10,465 bases of DNA, taken from assembly GCA_043820045.1 (NCBI GenBank), contig JBDREF010000065.1, forward strand, positions 1 through 10,465. Direction: 5' to 3'. Below, piece after piece: positions 1 through 6,548 of this stretch (position 1 is the first letter of the stretch; the number at the start of each line of letters is the position of its first letter). Under the pieces are notes generated by a model that saw only the letters and a program-made list of their open reading frames with translations, was not told the DNA's origin and searched no databases. The stretch comes from JBDREF01 sp043820045 (GTDB taxonomy: Bacteria; Planctomycetota; Phycisphaerae; Sedimentisphaerales; Anaerobacaceae). A program made the position numbers and the translations under genes.

Positions 1-285
1 ACGCTCAGCTATCAATACCAGCGAACAGGCGCCGGCGAACCCCCGGATGAGGGTGACGACTTGACTTTCTCCTACTGGAACGGCTCGTCCTATGTGGAGT
101 TGACTCGTCATCCCGGTTCCGGTCCGGACATGACAAGCTTCAGACCGGTGACTGTTGATTTGCCACCATCTGCGCTGCACAGGAACTTCATGTTGTATAT
201 CCAGGGTCAAGGAGACTGGTATTGGTACTTTGGAGAGTACGATGACTGGTTTGTGGATGATGTGATTATCGAGGCCTGGAGATAG
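1..285 (+). CDS. C-terminal end of a secreted beta-sandwich (MAM/jelly-roll-like) protein, 5' partial
   Basis: The frame is open from the first base and ends with TAG at 283-285, giving 94 residues of a protein that starts outside the window. The visible part alternates aromatic and polar residues (LTFSYWNGSSYVEL, then WYWYFGEYDDWFVDDVIIEAW). The closing WFVDDVIIE is the kind of last strand seen in carbohydrate-binding or MAM-like jelly-roll domains at the C-terminus of bacterial extracellular proteins. No anchor, sorting signal or transmembrane segment follows, so the domain ends the protein. The start is unknown; the TTG at 61 lies inside the fold and is not a credible start. A hairpin terminator lies 53 bases downstream, which separates it from the next gene. 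The catalytic or binding role of the missing part cannot be inferred. Confidence 0.7.
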   Translation, partial: TLSYQYQRTGAGEPPDEGDDLTFSYWNGSSYVELTRHPGSGPDMTSFRPVTVDLPPSALHRNFMLYIQGQGDWYWYFGEYDDWFVDDVIIEAWR

Positions 286-338
286 GTCTTCGAGCATTCG
301 CGAATGCTGTGTAGTTGTCGGACAACAAGCGCCGAACG

Positions 339-370
339 AAAGGGCTGCGAGCGCAAGCTTGCGGCCCTTT
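339..370 (+). terminator. Intrinsic terminator-like hairpin with GCAA tetraloop
   Basis: A 14-bp stem is formed by 339-352 and 357-370, closed by GCAA at 353-356 (a GNRA loop), with two G-T wobbles. The upstream arm begins AAAGGGC and the downstream arm ends GCCCTTT. The T-run is only three bases, so it is either a weak Rho-independent terminator or a 3'-end stabilising hairpin. It lies just after the stop codon of the partial gene at 1-285, where a terminator is expected. The A-run before the stem could let it work in both directions. Confidence 0.6.
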
Positions 371-442
371 ACTAATTGTCAGGTCGAGCAACAGAACTTC
401 AAGTCCTGAATAATGCTTGAGCTTTCAAAATGGCATTGGTAG

Positions 443-2749
443 CTTAGTCGGTATGAGAAATGCGCACCGCTGTCGCGGGCGCTGGCCTACGGGGCTTCCG
501 TCACCACTGCCGAGGGTGTTATCTGTATCGGCGGATGTGACGCCGAGAGAAGTTACCCGGATGTCTTTTTGTTGGCGTGGGCGGATGGCGAGGTGGACCG
601 GACCGCTCTGCCGGCTCTGCCGAGGCCGCGCTTGAATTGCGCTGCGGCGCTGCTGGATACGACCATATACGTGGCGGGAGGACAGGAATCGCCGGACGGA
701 AGCCGTGCAATGAGGGATTTTTGGGCTCTGGATCTTTCCCTGGATAAACCGCACTGGGAGGAGCTTGAGCCGTGGCCCGGGCCCGGGCGAATTCTTGCGG
801 TGGCAGCCGTCCAGGATGGTTCGCTTTTTCTTTTCAGTGGCTGCGAACTGCTGACAGACGCAAATGGAAACGTCCTGCGAAAATATCTGGCCGATGCGTA
901 CCGATACACGCCAAGTGACGGCAAAGATGCCGCGAGCAAATGGACAGGAATCGCCGATGTCCCAAGGCCCGTAGCCGCGGCTCCCTCGCCTGCCATATCT
1001 GCGGGCCAGAGCCACGTTCTGATTCTCGGAGGAGATAGCGGCGAATACGCCGACAGGACTTTTGAACTCATGGACGAGCATCCGGGATTCAGCAGAGATG
1101 TCTTGGGCTACAACGTGATAACTGATGCCTGGACTAAGATAGGGACATTACCCGCGGGTCATGTGACTACTGCAGCGGTGAAATGGGGCGATAGAATCGT
1201 AATTTCCTCAGGCGAAATACGGCCCGGTACACGCTCGCCCAAGATTCTATGCGGGACGTTCGGCCAGATTCGTTCCGGATTCAGTGGGGTAGATTACACA
1301 TTGTGGGCCGTCTATCTGGCCGGCATACTCGGTGTCGGGTTCTATTTCTCCCGGCATGAGAAGGGGACCAGAGATTTCTTTCTTGGAGGGCAGCGCGTGC
1401 CTTGGTGGGCGGCTGGAATAAGTATTTTCGGGACCCAGCTTAGTGCTATCACGTTCATGGCGATACCGGCAAAGGTGTACGCTACCGACTGGGTCTATGT
1501 AATGGTTCAAGTCACCATTGTTATGCTCGCCCCGGTCATCGTCTTTTTCTATCTGCCGTTCTTCAGGCGGCTGAATATCGTCACTGCCTATGAGTATCTG
1601 GAGATACGGTTCAATGTGGTGTTGCGTCTGTTCGGCAGCGTTGCTTTCTGCCTGATGCAATTGGGGCGTATGGCTATTGTGCTATTTCTGCCCGCCATTG
1701 CACTGGCGACGGTGACGGATTTCAGTGTTTACACCTGTATCCTGGTCATGGGGATATTCTGCACGATCTACACCGTCTTAGGAGGAATAGAGGCGGTCAT
1801 TTGGACCGATGTGATTCAAGTCTTTGTGCTGATGGGAGGGGCGCTGCTCTGCATCGTGGTGATCGCATTGAAAGTGGAAGGTGGCCTGATGGGAATAGTG
1901 GATTTGGGTCGTCAGGCCGGCAAGTTCAACGCCGTGAATCTAACCTGGGACTATACTACCACCGCGGTCTGGGTCGTCGTGATAGGCAATCTCTTCTCCA
2001 ATCTGATTCCTTATTCCGCCGACCAGACTGTTGTCCAGCGGTACCTTACCACGCCGACGGAGAAGCAGGCGGCCAGGGCGATTTGGACCAACGCGGCACT
2101 GACCGTACCTGCGACCCTGATCTTTTTCTTTCTCGGCACTGCCTTGTACGCCTTTTACAAGAGCCGGCCGGAGAATCTTAATCCGACTCTCGATACCGAC
2201 GCTATTCTTCCATGGTTTGTCGTCCGGGAGCTTCCCATCGGTGTGGCGGGCGTGGTCCTGGCGGCCATTTTTGCAGCGGCAATGTCCAGCCTTGACAGCA
2301 GTATGAATAGTATGGCGACAGTGTTAGTCACGGATTTCTATTATCGATTCAAGCCGGACTCGACGGACCGGGCGCGATTGACGTTAGCTCGAATCACAAC
2401 TGTTGCATTGGGCATATTCGGCACCGGCTGCGCGCTGCTTATGGCAACCTATCCCATAAAGTCACTCTGGGATGTGTTTCTCGCTTTGCTGGGGCTTCTG
2501 GGCGGCGGCCTGGCCGGCGTATTTGCATTGGGAATCTTCACGCGCCGGGCCAACAGCACAGGAGCGATAGTCGGAGTAATCTGCAGTACCGCAATATTGT
2601 GTTACGTGCAGCGATTCACAGAAGTCCACTTCTTCCTGTACGGCGGGATTGGCATAATCGTATGTTTTTCGTTGGGTTATATTGCCAGCGTACTTGTTCC
2701 GTCATCAAAATCATATCTGGGCAACCATATGCTCACGGGAAACAAGTAG
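443..2749 (+). CDS. Kelch beta-propeller (NanM/mutarotase-like) fused to an SSS-family sodium:solute symporter; N-terminally truncated
   Basis: The N-terminal third is a Kelch propeller with blade motifs such as GVICIGG, TIYVAGG, SLFLFSG, HVLILGG and RIVISSGE, resembling the sialate mutarotase NanM/YjhT and its cyclically permuted relatives. From about 1292 it continues as a sodium:solute symporter with about a dozen membrane segments. These begin DYTLWAVYLAGILGVGFYF and include GTQLSAITFMAIPAK and AAAMSSLDSSMNSMA; the last corresponds to TM8, whose serines bind Na+ in vSGLT and SiaT. Counting from the TTG at 569, propeller residues are 1-235 and the symporter 240-726. The frame is homologous back to about 470 (ALAYGASVTTAEG) but a TAG at 440-442 closes it, and there is no ATG or GTG before the TTG at 569. 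The signal peptide and first blade are therefore missing. Expected role is periplasmic anomerisation of a sugar coupled to uptake; the substrate is unknown. Without export of the propeller this copy may be a pseudogene. Confidence 0.85.
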   Translation, partial: LSRYEKCAPLSRALAYGASVTTAEGVICIGGCDAERSYPDVFLLAWADGEVDRTALPALPRPRLNCAAALLDTTIYVAGGQESPDGSRAMRDFWALDLSLDKPHWEELEPWPGPGRILAVAAVQDGSLFLFSGCELLTDANGNVLRKYLADAYRYTPSDGKDAASKWTGIADVPRPVAAAPSPAISAGQSHVLILGGDSGEYADRTFELMDEHPGFSRDVLGYNVITDAWTKIGTLPAGHVTTAAVKWGDRIVISSGEIRPGTRSPKILCGTFGQIRSGFSGVDYTLWAVYLAGILGVGFYFSRHEKGTRDFFLGGQRVPWWAAGISIFGTQLSAITFMAIPAKVYATDWVYVMVQVTIVMLAPVIVFFYLPFFRRLNIVTAYEYLEIRFNVVLRLFGSVAFCLMQLGRMAIVLFLPAIALATVTDFSVYTCILVMGIFCTIYTVLGGIEAVIWTDVIQVFVLMGGALLCIVVIALKVEGGLMGIVDLGRQAGKFNAVNLTWDYTTTAVWVVVIGNLFSNLIPYSADQTVVQRYLTTPTEKQAARAIWTNAALTVPATLIFFFLGTALYAFYKSRPENLNPTLDTDAILPWFVVRELPIGVAGVVLAAIFAAAMSSLDSSMNSMATVLVTDFYYRFKPDSTDRARLTLARITTVALGIFGTGCALLMATYPIKSLWDVFLALLGLLGGGLAGVFALGIFTRRANSTGAIVGVICSTAILCYVQRFTEVHFFLYGGIGIIVCFSLGYIASVLVPSSKSYLGNHMLTGNK

Positions 2750-2826
2750 GAGGAAGCGTTCGGAACGCAGCCTGCAAAACATGCGATTGGGGCAGGCAGG
2801 TGAGGATGCCGAATGCGATTGACTGA

Positions 2827-2858
2827 AACCGGCCCATGATGTTCACGGCCTGCCGGTT
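2827..2858. terminator. Inverted repeat between convergent genes, possible bidirectional terminator
   Basis: AACCGGC at 2827-2833 pairs perfectly with GCCGGTT at 2852-2858 around an 18-base loop. It lies in the 122-base gap between the symporter stop (2749) and the stop of the minus-strand GspC-like gene (2872), the expected place for a shared terminator. No T-run follows on either strand, so termination is inferred from position only. A second small hairpin (GCGTT-CGG-AACGC, 2756-2768) directly follows the symporter stop. Confidence 0.35.
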
Positions 2859-2871
2859 CGGGTCGGTTAGG

Positions 2872-3663
2872 TCAGCGCTGCCTTTGTTTCTTCTGTGCCG
2901 AGTTTCCTGCCTTCTTCTCAGCGGCCTTTTCGTTGGCTTTTCTTTTGTTGTCGCTCTGTATCTTTTTCTTCTCGGCCGGAACTTTACTCCGTTCCGTTTG
3001 TATGTTCTTTGTGTCGTTTTTGGAGAGCTTCTGGAATTCCTTCTTTTCAGCGGCCAGTCTCTGCTTTTCAGCTTTTTTGTCTGTTGTGGCCGCTTGTTCT
3101 TTAGAGAGTTTTCCGGCCTGCCCGATTAGGACCATTTCGGCCAGTCTGTTGGAGGACTTGCTGCTTCGCGCTACGGCACTGGTATCTCGCCTGAGACGGC
3201 GCGATCCGTCCGAGGCAGGTTCAGTTGTCCCATCAATCGGGGCAAAGACCTTCTCCCGGCCTTGCCACTCGATCCTGACCTGCGAGGCTTCGATCGCAAC
3301 AATCCGCGCCTCTCCCACTCTGTCGCCGACCTTGTACCATTTGTCCTCTATCAGTACCTCATCGCCCAGTATGCCCAAAACGGAACTTACAGGGTGCTGC
3401 TCAGGTGGAGGCGGTGAAAACAAATTGCTTTTCTTCAGATCATCTGCAATTGCGAGGGACCTGGCCTCGCATTCTTTCATCGCCTCCGCATTCGGCTTGG
3501 TCTGTGAAGCGGCTCGTCTAACCAAGGTTTCCGCCCTGGCAGAGGCTACGAAAAAACTTGTCGTCTTAATCAAAATCAGGGCGGCAAAAGCCGCGGAAAT
3601 TCCAAGCAGCGCCAGCGGAATCAGTCTCTTCTGTTGTCTCAAATAGTTATAGTTAAGCTTCAT
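2872..3663 (-). CDS. Single-pass membrane protein with GspC/PilP-like HR domain and charged basic C-terminal tail
   Basis: This 263-residue protein has a short basic N-terminus, one membrane segment at about residues 14-38, a periplasmic linker, then a small beta domain at about 95-143. That domain includes VLGILGDEVLIEDKWYKVGD and RIVAIEASQVRIEW, resembling the homology region of the T2SS inner-membrane protein GspC and of PilP, which link inner-membrane platform to secretin. From about residue 184 to the end it is a Lys/Glu/Gln/Ala-rich, nearly hydrophobic-free tail, probably a coiled coil or disordered. The tail is not typical of GspC and ends in a basic cluster. I place the start at the ATG at 3661-3663, preceded by GAGAG; an in-frame ATG 15 bases upstream has no ribosome site. 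It is the last gene of a minus-strand run, 31 bases after the oxidoreductase stop. GspC-like is a fold-level call; no other secretion-machine genes are in the window besides pilin-like proteins. Confidence 0.65.
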   Translation of the reverse strand: MKLNYNYLRQQKRLIPLALLGISAAFAALILIKTTSFFVASARAETLVRRAASQTKPNAEAMKECEARSLAIADDLKKSNLFSPPPPEQHPVSSVLGILGDEVLIEDKWYKVGDRVGEARIVAIEASQVRIEWQGREKVFAPIDGTTEPASDGSRRLRRDTSAVARSSKSSNRLAEMVLIGQAGKLSKEQAATTDKKAEKQRLAAEKKEFQKLSKNDTKNIQTERSKVPAEKKKIQSDNKRKANEKAAEKKAGNSAQKKQRQR

Positions 3664-3694
3664 ATACTCTCGAACCATGTTACAAACTCGGCGG

Positions 3695-4780
3695 TCAATC
3701 TGTCAAGTTCAGCGGCGCCCCGCTGGCTTTCAGTACGGCTTCCTGCACCGCCAAATCGTGTTCGGGCGGATATTCCGATTCTTTCTCGCCGTGGATTATT
3801 CGGGCAAATTCGAGGAGCTGATCGTCGTAACGCCCCGGCATAGCGGGCAGCTCCACCTGCTGGTAGCCCTTCTTGAACTTCTCAAGCTCTCGATCCGGGG
3901 CGAATAACGCCTTTGGTGGCTCCAGGGGCCGGATCTCCACCGTCCCCCGGTCGCCACAGACTACGAACTGCCGCCGTTGTTGCCCGGCCACTTCAATCAG
4001 GGCACTGCGAATGGTAGCCATGGATTTGGGGTATTCAAAAACGGCCAATTGATTGTCCGCCAGATTATCCTGCTGCGGCCGTGTGCGCCGGGTGTAGCCT
4101 GTGACTTTGTCAGGTTTGCCCATCACCTTCACAAGAGCATCGATCAGGTGGCAGCCAAGCTCGAACATCGACCCGGGATAGGCCGCGAGTTCCTCTCGCT
4201 GCCCGGCGTCGATGGTCTTGCTGATTACGCCATGCACCTCGAATATGTCGCCTAACCAGCCCTGCCGCGCCGCATTGAAACAAAACCTGAAAGCCGGATT
4301 GTGCCGGAACATATATCCCATTTGCACCGTGAGCCTGCGACGAGTGGCTTCATCCAGCAGTTTTCTGAACGCGGCCAGCGATAGTCCCGCCGGTTTGTCC
4401 AGATGAATATTCATTCCGGCCAGGACGCACCGCATTCCCGCCGGCACGAGTTCTGATACTTCCGTCTCCACCGCGACCGCCTGCAACCCGGCTGTATTTA
4501 ACAGTTGTTCTTCGCTGATCCAGTTCAGTCCCCGATATGCTGAATTATTCCTGAGTTTCTCCCGTCGCTGCGGATTAGGCTCGACAATTCCAACCACCTC
4601 GTACTGGTCGCTCAGTTTCCTCAGCGTAGCCATTTTTCCCGCTGCGTGTGCGTGTGCCGTTCCGATCTGCCCGGCCTTGATTCGCTCAGTTGGACGGATC
4701 GTCTGTGCGCGTGAATTATGCATCAAGGAGACTGTGAGTGTTCCCATACCCAAATTATGTAGAAACTTTCGTCGATTCAT
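3695..4780 (-). CDS. Tat-exported Gfo/Idh/MocA family oxidoreductase
   Basis: This 361-residue protein belongs to the Gfo/Idh/MocA family of NAD(P)-dependent sugar or polyol dehydrogenases. The N-terminus NRRKFLHNLG followed by a hydrophobic stretch and RAQT is a twin-arginine signal, as in many planctomycete family members, so it probably folds with its cofactor in the cytoplasm and works outside the inner membrane. The Rossmann nucleotide-binding loop is IKAGQIGTAHAHAAGK (35-49). The family DKP motif is at 128-130, GYMFRHNPAF at 155-164, and the active-site-like GCHLID at 209-214. Length is normal for the family. It sits 23 bases after the prepilin-like gene and 31 bases before the GspC-like gene, suggesting co-transcription. 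No strong Shine-Dalgarno is visible before the ATG. The substrate cannot be deduced; a sugar, glycoside or inositol is typical. Confidence 0.88.
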   Translation of the reverse strand: MNRRKFLHNLGMGTLTVSLMHNSRAQTIRPTERIKAGQIGTAHAHAAGKMATLRKLSDQYEVVGIVEPNPQRREKLRNNSAYRGLNWISEEQLLNTAGLQAVAVETEVSELVPAGMRCVLAGMNIHLDKPAGLSLAAFRKLLDEATRRRLTVQMGYMFRHNPAFRFCFNAARQGWLGDIFEVHGVISKTIDAGQREELAAYPGSMFELGCHLIDALVKVMGKPDKVTGYTRRTRPQQDNLADNQLAVFEYPKSMATIRSALIEVAGQQRRQFVVCGDRGTVEIRPLEPPKALFAPDRELEKFKKGYQQVELPAMPGRYDDQLLEFARIIHGEKESEYPPEHDLAVQEAVLKASGAPLNLTD

Positions 4781-4803
4781 ACGGGTAATTTTTTTGAAAA
4801 AGA

Positions 4804-5487
4804 TTATTCAAAACTCCACATTTCCGGCGTCATCGTTTCGGCTGCCACCCATGCCACGTGCCAGTCGAGGTAGAGGCTATTGCAGCCGTTCTTGTGCCTG
4901 GCCTTTGCCACTCGCCGGCCTCCGGTTGTGTCCTGGCTGTCGGAGTTGGGCAGATGACTCGGACGGAACACGTCGCATCGCGTAACATCCCGGTCGGTGG
5001 CCTTCTTGATAATAGTCCGCCAAGGGCCGTCCTCGTTGTCGGCGAGGTAAATTATAGTGGCCGGGCTCGGACAGTCGGTGAGCTTGGTCGGCGTCTGCTG
5101 CATCTGCCCGCTCTGATTGCTGCTGCCGCCCCAGCCGTTGACGACGTAGCAGACGGTCTGTTCCTTATTGGGATAGCTGGGACAGCGAAATATCTTGACT
5201 CTGCGGTAGTCGTCGCCGATGGGTTTCTGAGACAAGAATGGCATGAAAAGCTGGAACCACGGCTTTATGTCTCCTCCCCATTCCGCCGACCGCGGAATGA
5301 ACAAGTTGTACTCGCCGGCATAGAAGTTGGCTGCCAGGCCGATTTGACGCAGATTGTTCTGGCATACGACGTCCTTGCCCTGTTCCCGGGCCTTTCGCAG
5401 CACCGGTACCAGTACCCCCATCAACAATGCAATGATGGCGATCACCACCAAAAGCTCTATCAGCGTAAAACCCTTTTGTTTGTTCAT
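4804..5487 (-). CDS. Prepilin-like protein with H-X9-D(G) C-terminal motif
   Basis: This 227-residue protein begins MNKQKGFTLIELLVVIAIIA, a textbook type IV prepilin leader. The prepilin peptidase cleaves after Gly6, Phe7 becomes the methylated N-terminus, and Glu11 is the conserved Glu5 of the mature protein. The rest has the architecture of the large planctomycete/Lentisphaerae prepilin-like family: NNLRQIGLAANFYAGEYN after the helix, FRCPSYPN in the middle, and a C-terminal RHKNGCNSLYLDWHVAWV. In this last motif His198 is nine residues from Asp208, matching the H-X9-DG signature, but the Gly is replaced by Trp209. The ATG at 5485-5487 is chosen because it puts the leader at the normal length. 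The upstream in-frame ATG at 5533-5535 overlaps the spacer of the predicted promoter and would add 16 residues unusual for a prepilin leader. It is the first gene of the minus-strand run ending at 2872. Function in the family is unknown (envelope or matrix pseudopilin). Confidence 0.88.
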   Translation of the reverse strand: MNKQKGFTLIELLVVIAIIALLMGVLVPVLRKAREQGKDVVCQNNLRQIGLAANFYAGEYNLFIPRSAEWGGDIKPWFQLFMPFLSQKPIGDDYRRVKIFRCPSYPNKEQTVCYVVNGWGGSSNQSGQMQQTPTKLTDCPSPATIIYLADNEDGPWRTIIKKATDRDVTRCDVFRPSHLPNSDSQDTTGGRRVAKARHKNGCNSLYLDWHVAWVAAETMTPEMWSFE

Positions 5488-5526
5488 GACAACGCCGCCG
5501 TTTCTATGTGGGTAAGGTCTGATGGT

Positions 5527-5555
5527 ATCATACACTATTTGTCCCTGAGATTCAA
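5527..5555 (-). promoter_or_regulatory. Sigma-70-type promoter of the prepilin-like/oxidoreductase/GspC-like run
   Basis: On the minus strand, TTGAAT (5550-5555) and TATGAT (5527-5532) are separated by exactly 17 bases. They match TTGACA at 4 of 6 and TATAAT at 5 of 6 positions. The start point would be near 5520, leaving a leader of about 33 bases before the ATG at 5487. This arrangement argues against translation from the ATG at 5535. Confidence 0.6.
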
Positions 5556-5597
5556 AAGGAATGTCGCCGACTTCTCGCAGCAGTCGCAGGTGTGTTG

Positions 5598-5612
5598 CCG
5601 GCCATAGGCCGG
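5598..5612. repeat. Perfect short palindromic hairpin
   Basis: CCGGCC at 5598-5603 and GGCCGG at 5607-5612 form a perfect 6-bp GC-only stem around ATA. It lies about 110 bases upstream of the prepilin-like start and 45 bases upstream of its predicted -35 box. There is no T-run, so it is not an obvious terminator. It may be a REP-type element or an operator. Confidence 0.5.
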
Positions 5613-5752
5613 AAGGATATGGGACGGTAGCTGTTGTCCAAAGCTCTCAAGCTATTTTCCCATTCATGGCAACTCTCTTGGCGGGGTTCAGATATATTGC
5701 GTTTTCCGTGCGAGGTGGGCCGGCAGTTCTCAGCGGCATTGTATTATTGGCA

Positions 5753-5794
5753 GTTCGGGTAAATCCGGCAATTTTCCGGATGCCGAAGCCGAAC
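5753..5794. promoter_or_regulatory. Nested inverted repeat in the pilin upstream region
   Basis: Two perfect 6-bp inverted repeats are nested. The outer pair is GTTCGG (5753-5758) with CCGAAC (5789-5794); the inner pair is ATCCGG (5763-5768) with CCGGAT (5776-5781) around a 7-base loop. The structure lies about 95-137 bases before the pilin ATG. It directly follows a TTGGCA box, so it could be an operator over a promoter, or a structured leader. Its function is inferred from position only. Confidence 0.45.
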
Positions 5795-5889
5795 ATGGAT
5801 AAGGAAGTCTGGTTGAGTTGTGGGCAGGTTTGGTCGATATAGAATCGTAATCCGCGCGAAGGGCATTACCGTCACACTGAGGCTAAAGC

Positions 5890-6297
5890 ATGGAAAGCAG
5901 AAAAGGTTTTACGCTGATCGAGGTGATGATCGTCATTATTATCGTCGGTATCCTGGCCGCAGTGGCAATTCCGATGATGCAAGGCCGTATCGATTCGGCG
6001 AAATGGTCGGAGGGAAAGGCCATTATGGGCGCCATAGCCAGGGCGTTGCGTGCCCACGTCGCCGAAAAGGGGATTGGTTTCTCGGCCGTTCCGACTTTAG
6101 AACAACTTGGCTTCGGGCCCGGCGACCTGAATTGCACCTATTTCTCGGGCGGCGAATCCGGAGCCGGGAATTTCTCGTGGGTGATAAACAGCCGTTCACC
6201 GCTTGATTTCCTTGTTACAGCTACGGCCCCGGCAGGCATCAGCAATCCTTCTCAAGTCACATTAGACCAGGCGGGCAAATTCACAGAAGTTCCGTAG
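5890..6297 (+). CDS. Type IV pilin / GspG-like major pseudopilin
   Basis: This 135-residue protein has the class III leader MESRKGFTLIEVMIVIIIVG. Prepilin peptidase would cleave after Gly6; the mature protein begins with Phe and carries the conserved Glu5 (Glu11 of the precursor), followed by the hydrophobic helix ILAAVAIPMM. The globular part is short (about 95 residues), within the size of type IVa pilins or GspG pseudopilins, and contains LNCTYFSGGES and NFSWVINS. It has only one cysteine, so the C-terminal disulfide loop of classical PilA is absent. The start is supported by GAGG seven bases upstream of the ATG. The gene stands alone on the plus strand, divergent from the prepilin-like gene at 4804-5487. 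It could be the subunit of a pilus or of a T2SS-like pseudopilus; no ATPase, platform or peptidase genes are nearby. An imperfect stem (GAAGAA 6304-6309 with TTCTTC 6326-6331) follows the stop. Confidence 0.88.
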   Translation: MESRKGFTLIEVMIVIIIVGILAAVAIPMMQGRIDSAKWSEGKAIMGAIARALRAHVAEKGIGFSAVPTLEQLGFGPGDLNCTYFSGGESGAGNFSWVINSRSPLDFLVTATAPAGISNPSQVTLDQAGKFTEVP

Positions 6298-6409
6298 GGG
6301 GTTGAAGAAAAACGGTTGGAACAGCTTCTTCGTGCGGGGGCAGGCCTTCAGATCCATCGGATGGTTAATATGCGGGGTTGGGTGAAGTCTCTTGCGAGCA
6401 TCTGCCGGC
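6298..6409. other. Short non-coding stretch after the pilin gene
   Basis: Apart from a possible stem (GAAGAA 6304-6309 pairing with TTCTTC 6326-6331 over a 16-base loop) that might act as the pilin terminator, I see no gene or clear signal. There is no T-run after the stem. Confidence 0.3.
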
Positions 6410-6547
6410 TTAACCATGCCTGCCCGACAGGCAGCTTAAAATCTCAATTTTGCTTTCCCATCTGTGTGAATCAGGCCCGGTGGTCAGGCTCATGCTCGAA
6501 TTCCACCATATACGCAGCCAGTTTTGTATGAATCTTAGAGCTTTCAT
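6410..6547 (-). CDS. Small ORF B, 45 residues, strong ribosome site, aromatic/basic N-terminus
   Basis: An ATG at 6545-6547 is preceded on the minus strand by a perfect AGGAGG eight bases upstream, one of the best Shine-Dalgarno sequences in the window. The 45-residue product starts MKALRFIQNWLRIWWNSSMS: basic and Trp-rich, plausibly an amphipathic membrane-binding helix. It then becomes polar (TTGPDSHRWESKIEIL). The last residues (CLSGRHG) are encoded by the REP-like hairpin at 6417-6433, so that end may be read-through of a repeat rather than conserved protein. It starts one base after the stop of small ORF A, which suggests translational coupling. I recognise no family. The evidence is the ribosome site and coupling only. 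Confidence 0.4.
   Translation of the reverse strand: MKALRFIQNWLRIWWNSSMSLTTGPDSHRWESKIEILSCLSGRHG
6417..6433. repeat. REP-like palindrome (TGCCTG-CCCGA-CAGGCA)
   Basis: TGCCTG (6417-6422) and CAGGCA (6428-6433) form a perfect 6-bp stem around CCCGA. A palindrome of this form is, as I recall, a common short extragenic repeat in several planctomycete-type genomes, but copy number cannot be judged from one window. It overlaps the 3' end of small ORF B and could also serve as its transcript end. Confidence 0.5.
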
Positions 6548-6548
6548 G

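Larger units (their letters stand above)
5556..5889. other. Non-coding gap between divergent prepilin-like genes, with palindromes
   Basis: I find no convincing gene here. The frames crossing it lack ribosome sites and recognisable protein features. It holds a perfect 6-bp hairpin at 5598-5612, a nested inverted repeat at 5753-5794, and presumably the promoter of the pilin at 5890. Two weak promoter candidates are TTGGCA at 5747-5752 (a 5 of 6 match for a -35, but with a poor AATTTT 17 bases downstream) and a TATAGAAT box at 5838-5845. A GAGG at seven bases before the pilin ATG is its ribosome site. Confidence 0.5.

Noticed and set aside
432..490. tRNA D-arm-like stretch (GGTAGCTTAGTCGGTATGAG)
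   Set aside because: The D-stem does not close and no anticodon arm or T-arm (GGTTCGA-type) follows; downstream sequence is Kelch coding sequence.
425..1081. 218-residue minus-strand frame opposite the Kelch domain
   Set aside because: Antisense shadow: the plus strand encodes clear Kelch blades and the minus product is low-quality Arg/Ser-rich sequence with no domain.
2933..3646. 237-residue plus-strand hydrophobic frame resembling a membrane protein
   Set aside because: It is the complement of the Lys/Glu-rich tail, which forces Phe/Ser/Leu codons; the minus-strand gene has the coherent domain order.
4858..5607. 249-residue plus-strand frame
   Set aside because: Antisense of the prepilin-like gene, whose leader and H-X9-D motif are unmistakable.
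5669..5690. Possible sigma-54 site (TGGCAACTCTCTTGGC)
   Set aside because: The GG-to-GC spacing is one base too long for the invariant -24/-12 geometry and it is over 200 bases from the pilin start.
5644..5793. 49-residue minus-strand frame in the gap upstream of the pilin
   Set aside because: No ribosome site, no recognised features, and it crosses the nested inverted repeat; not enough to call a gene.
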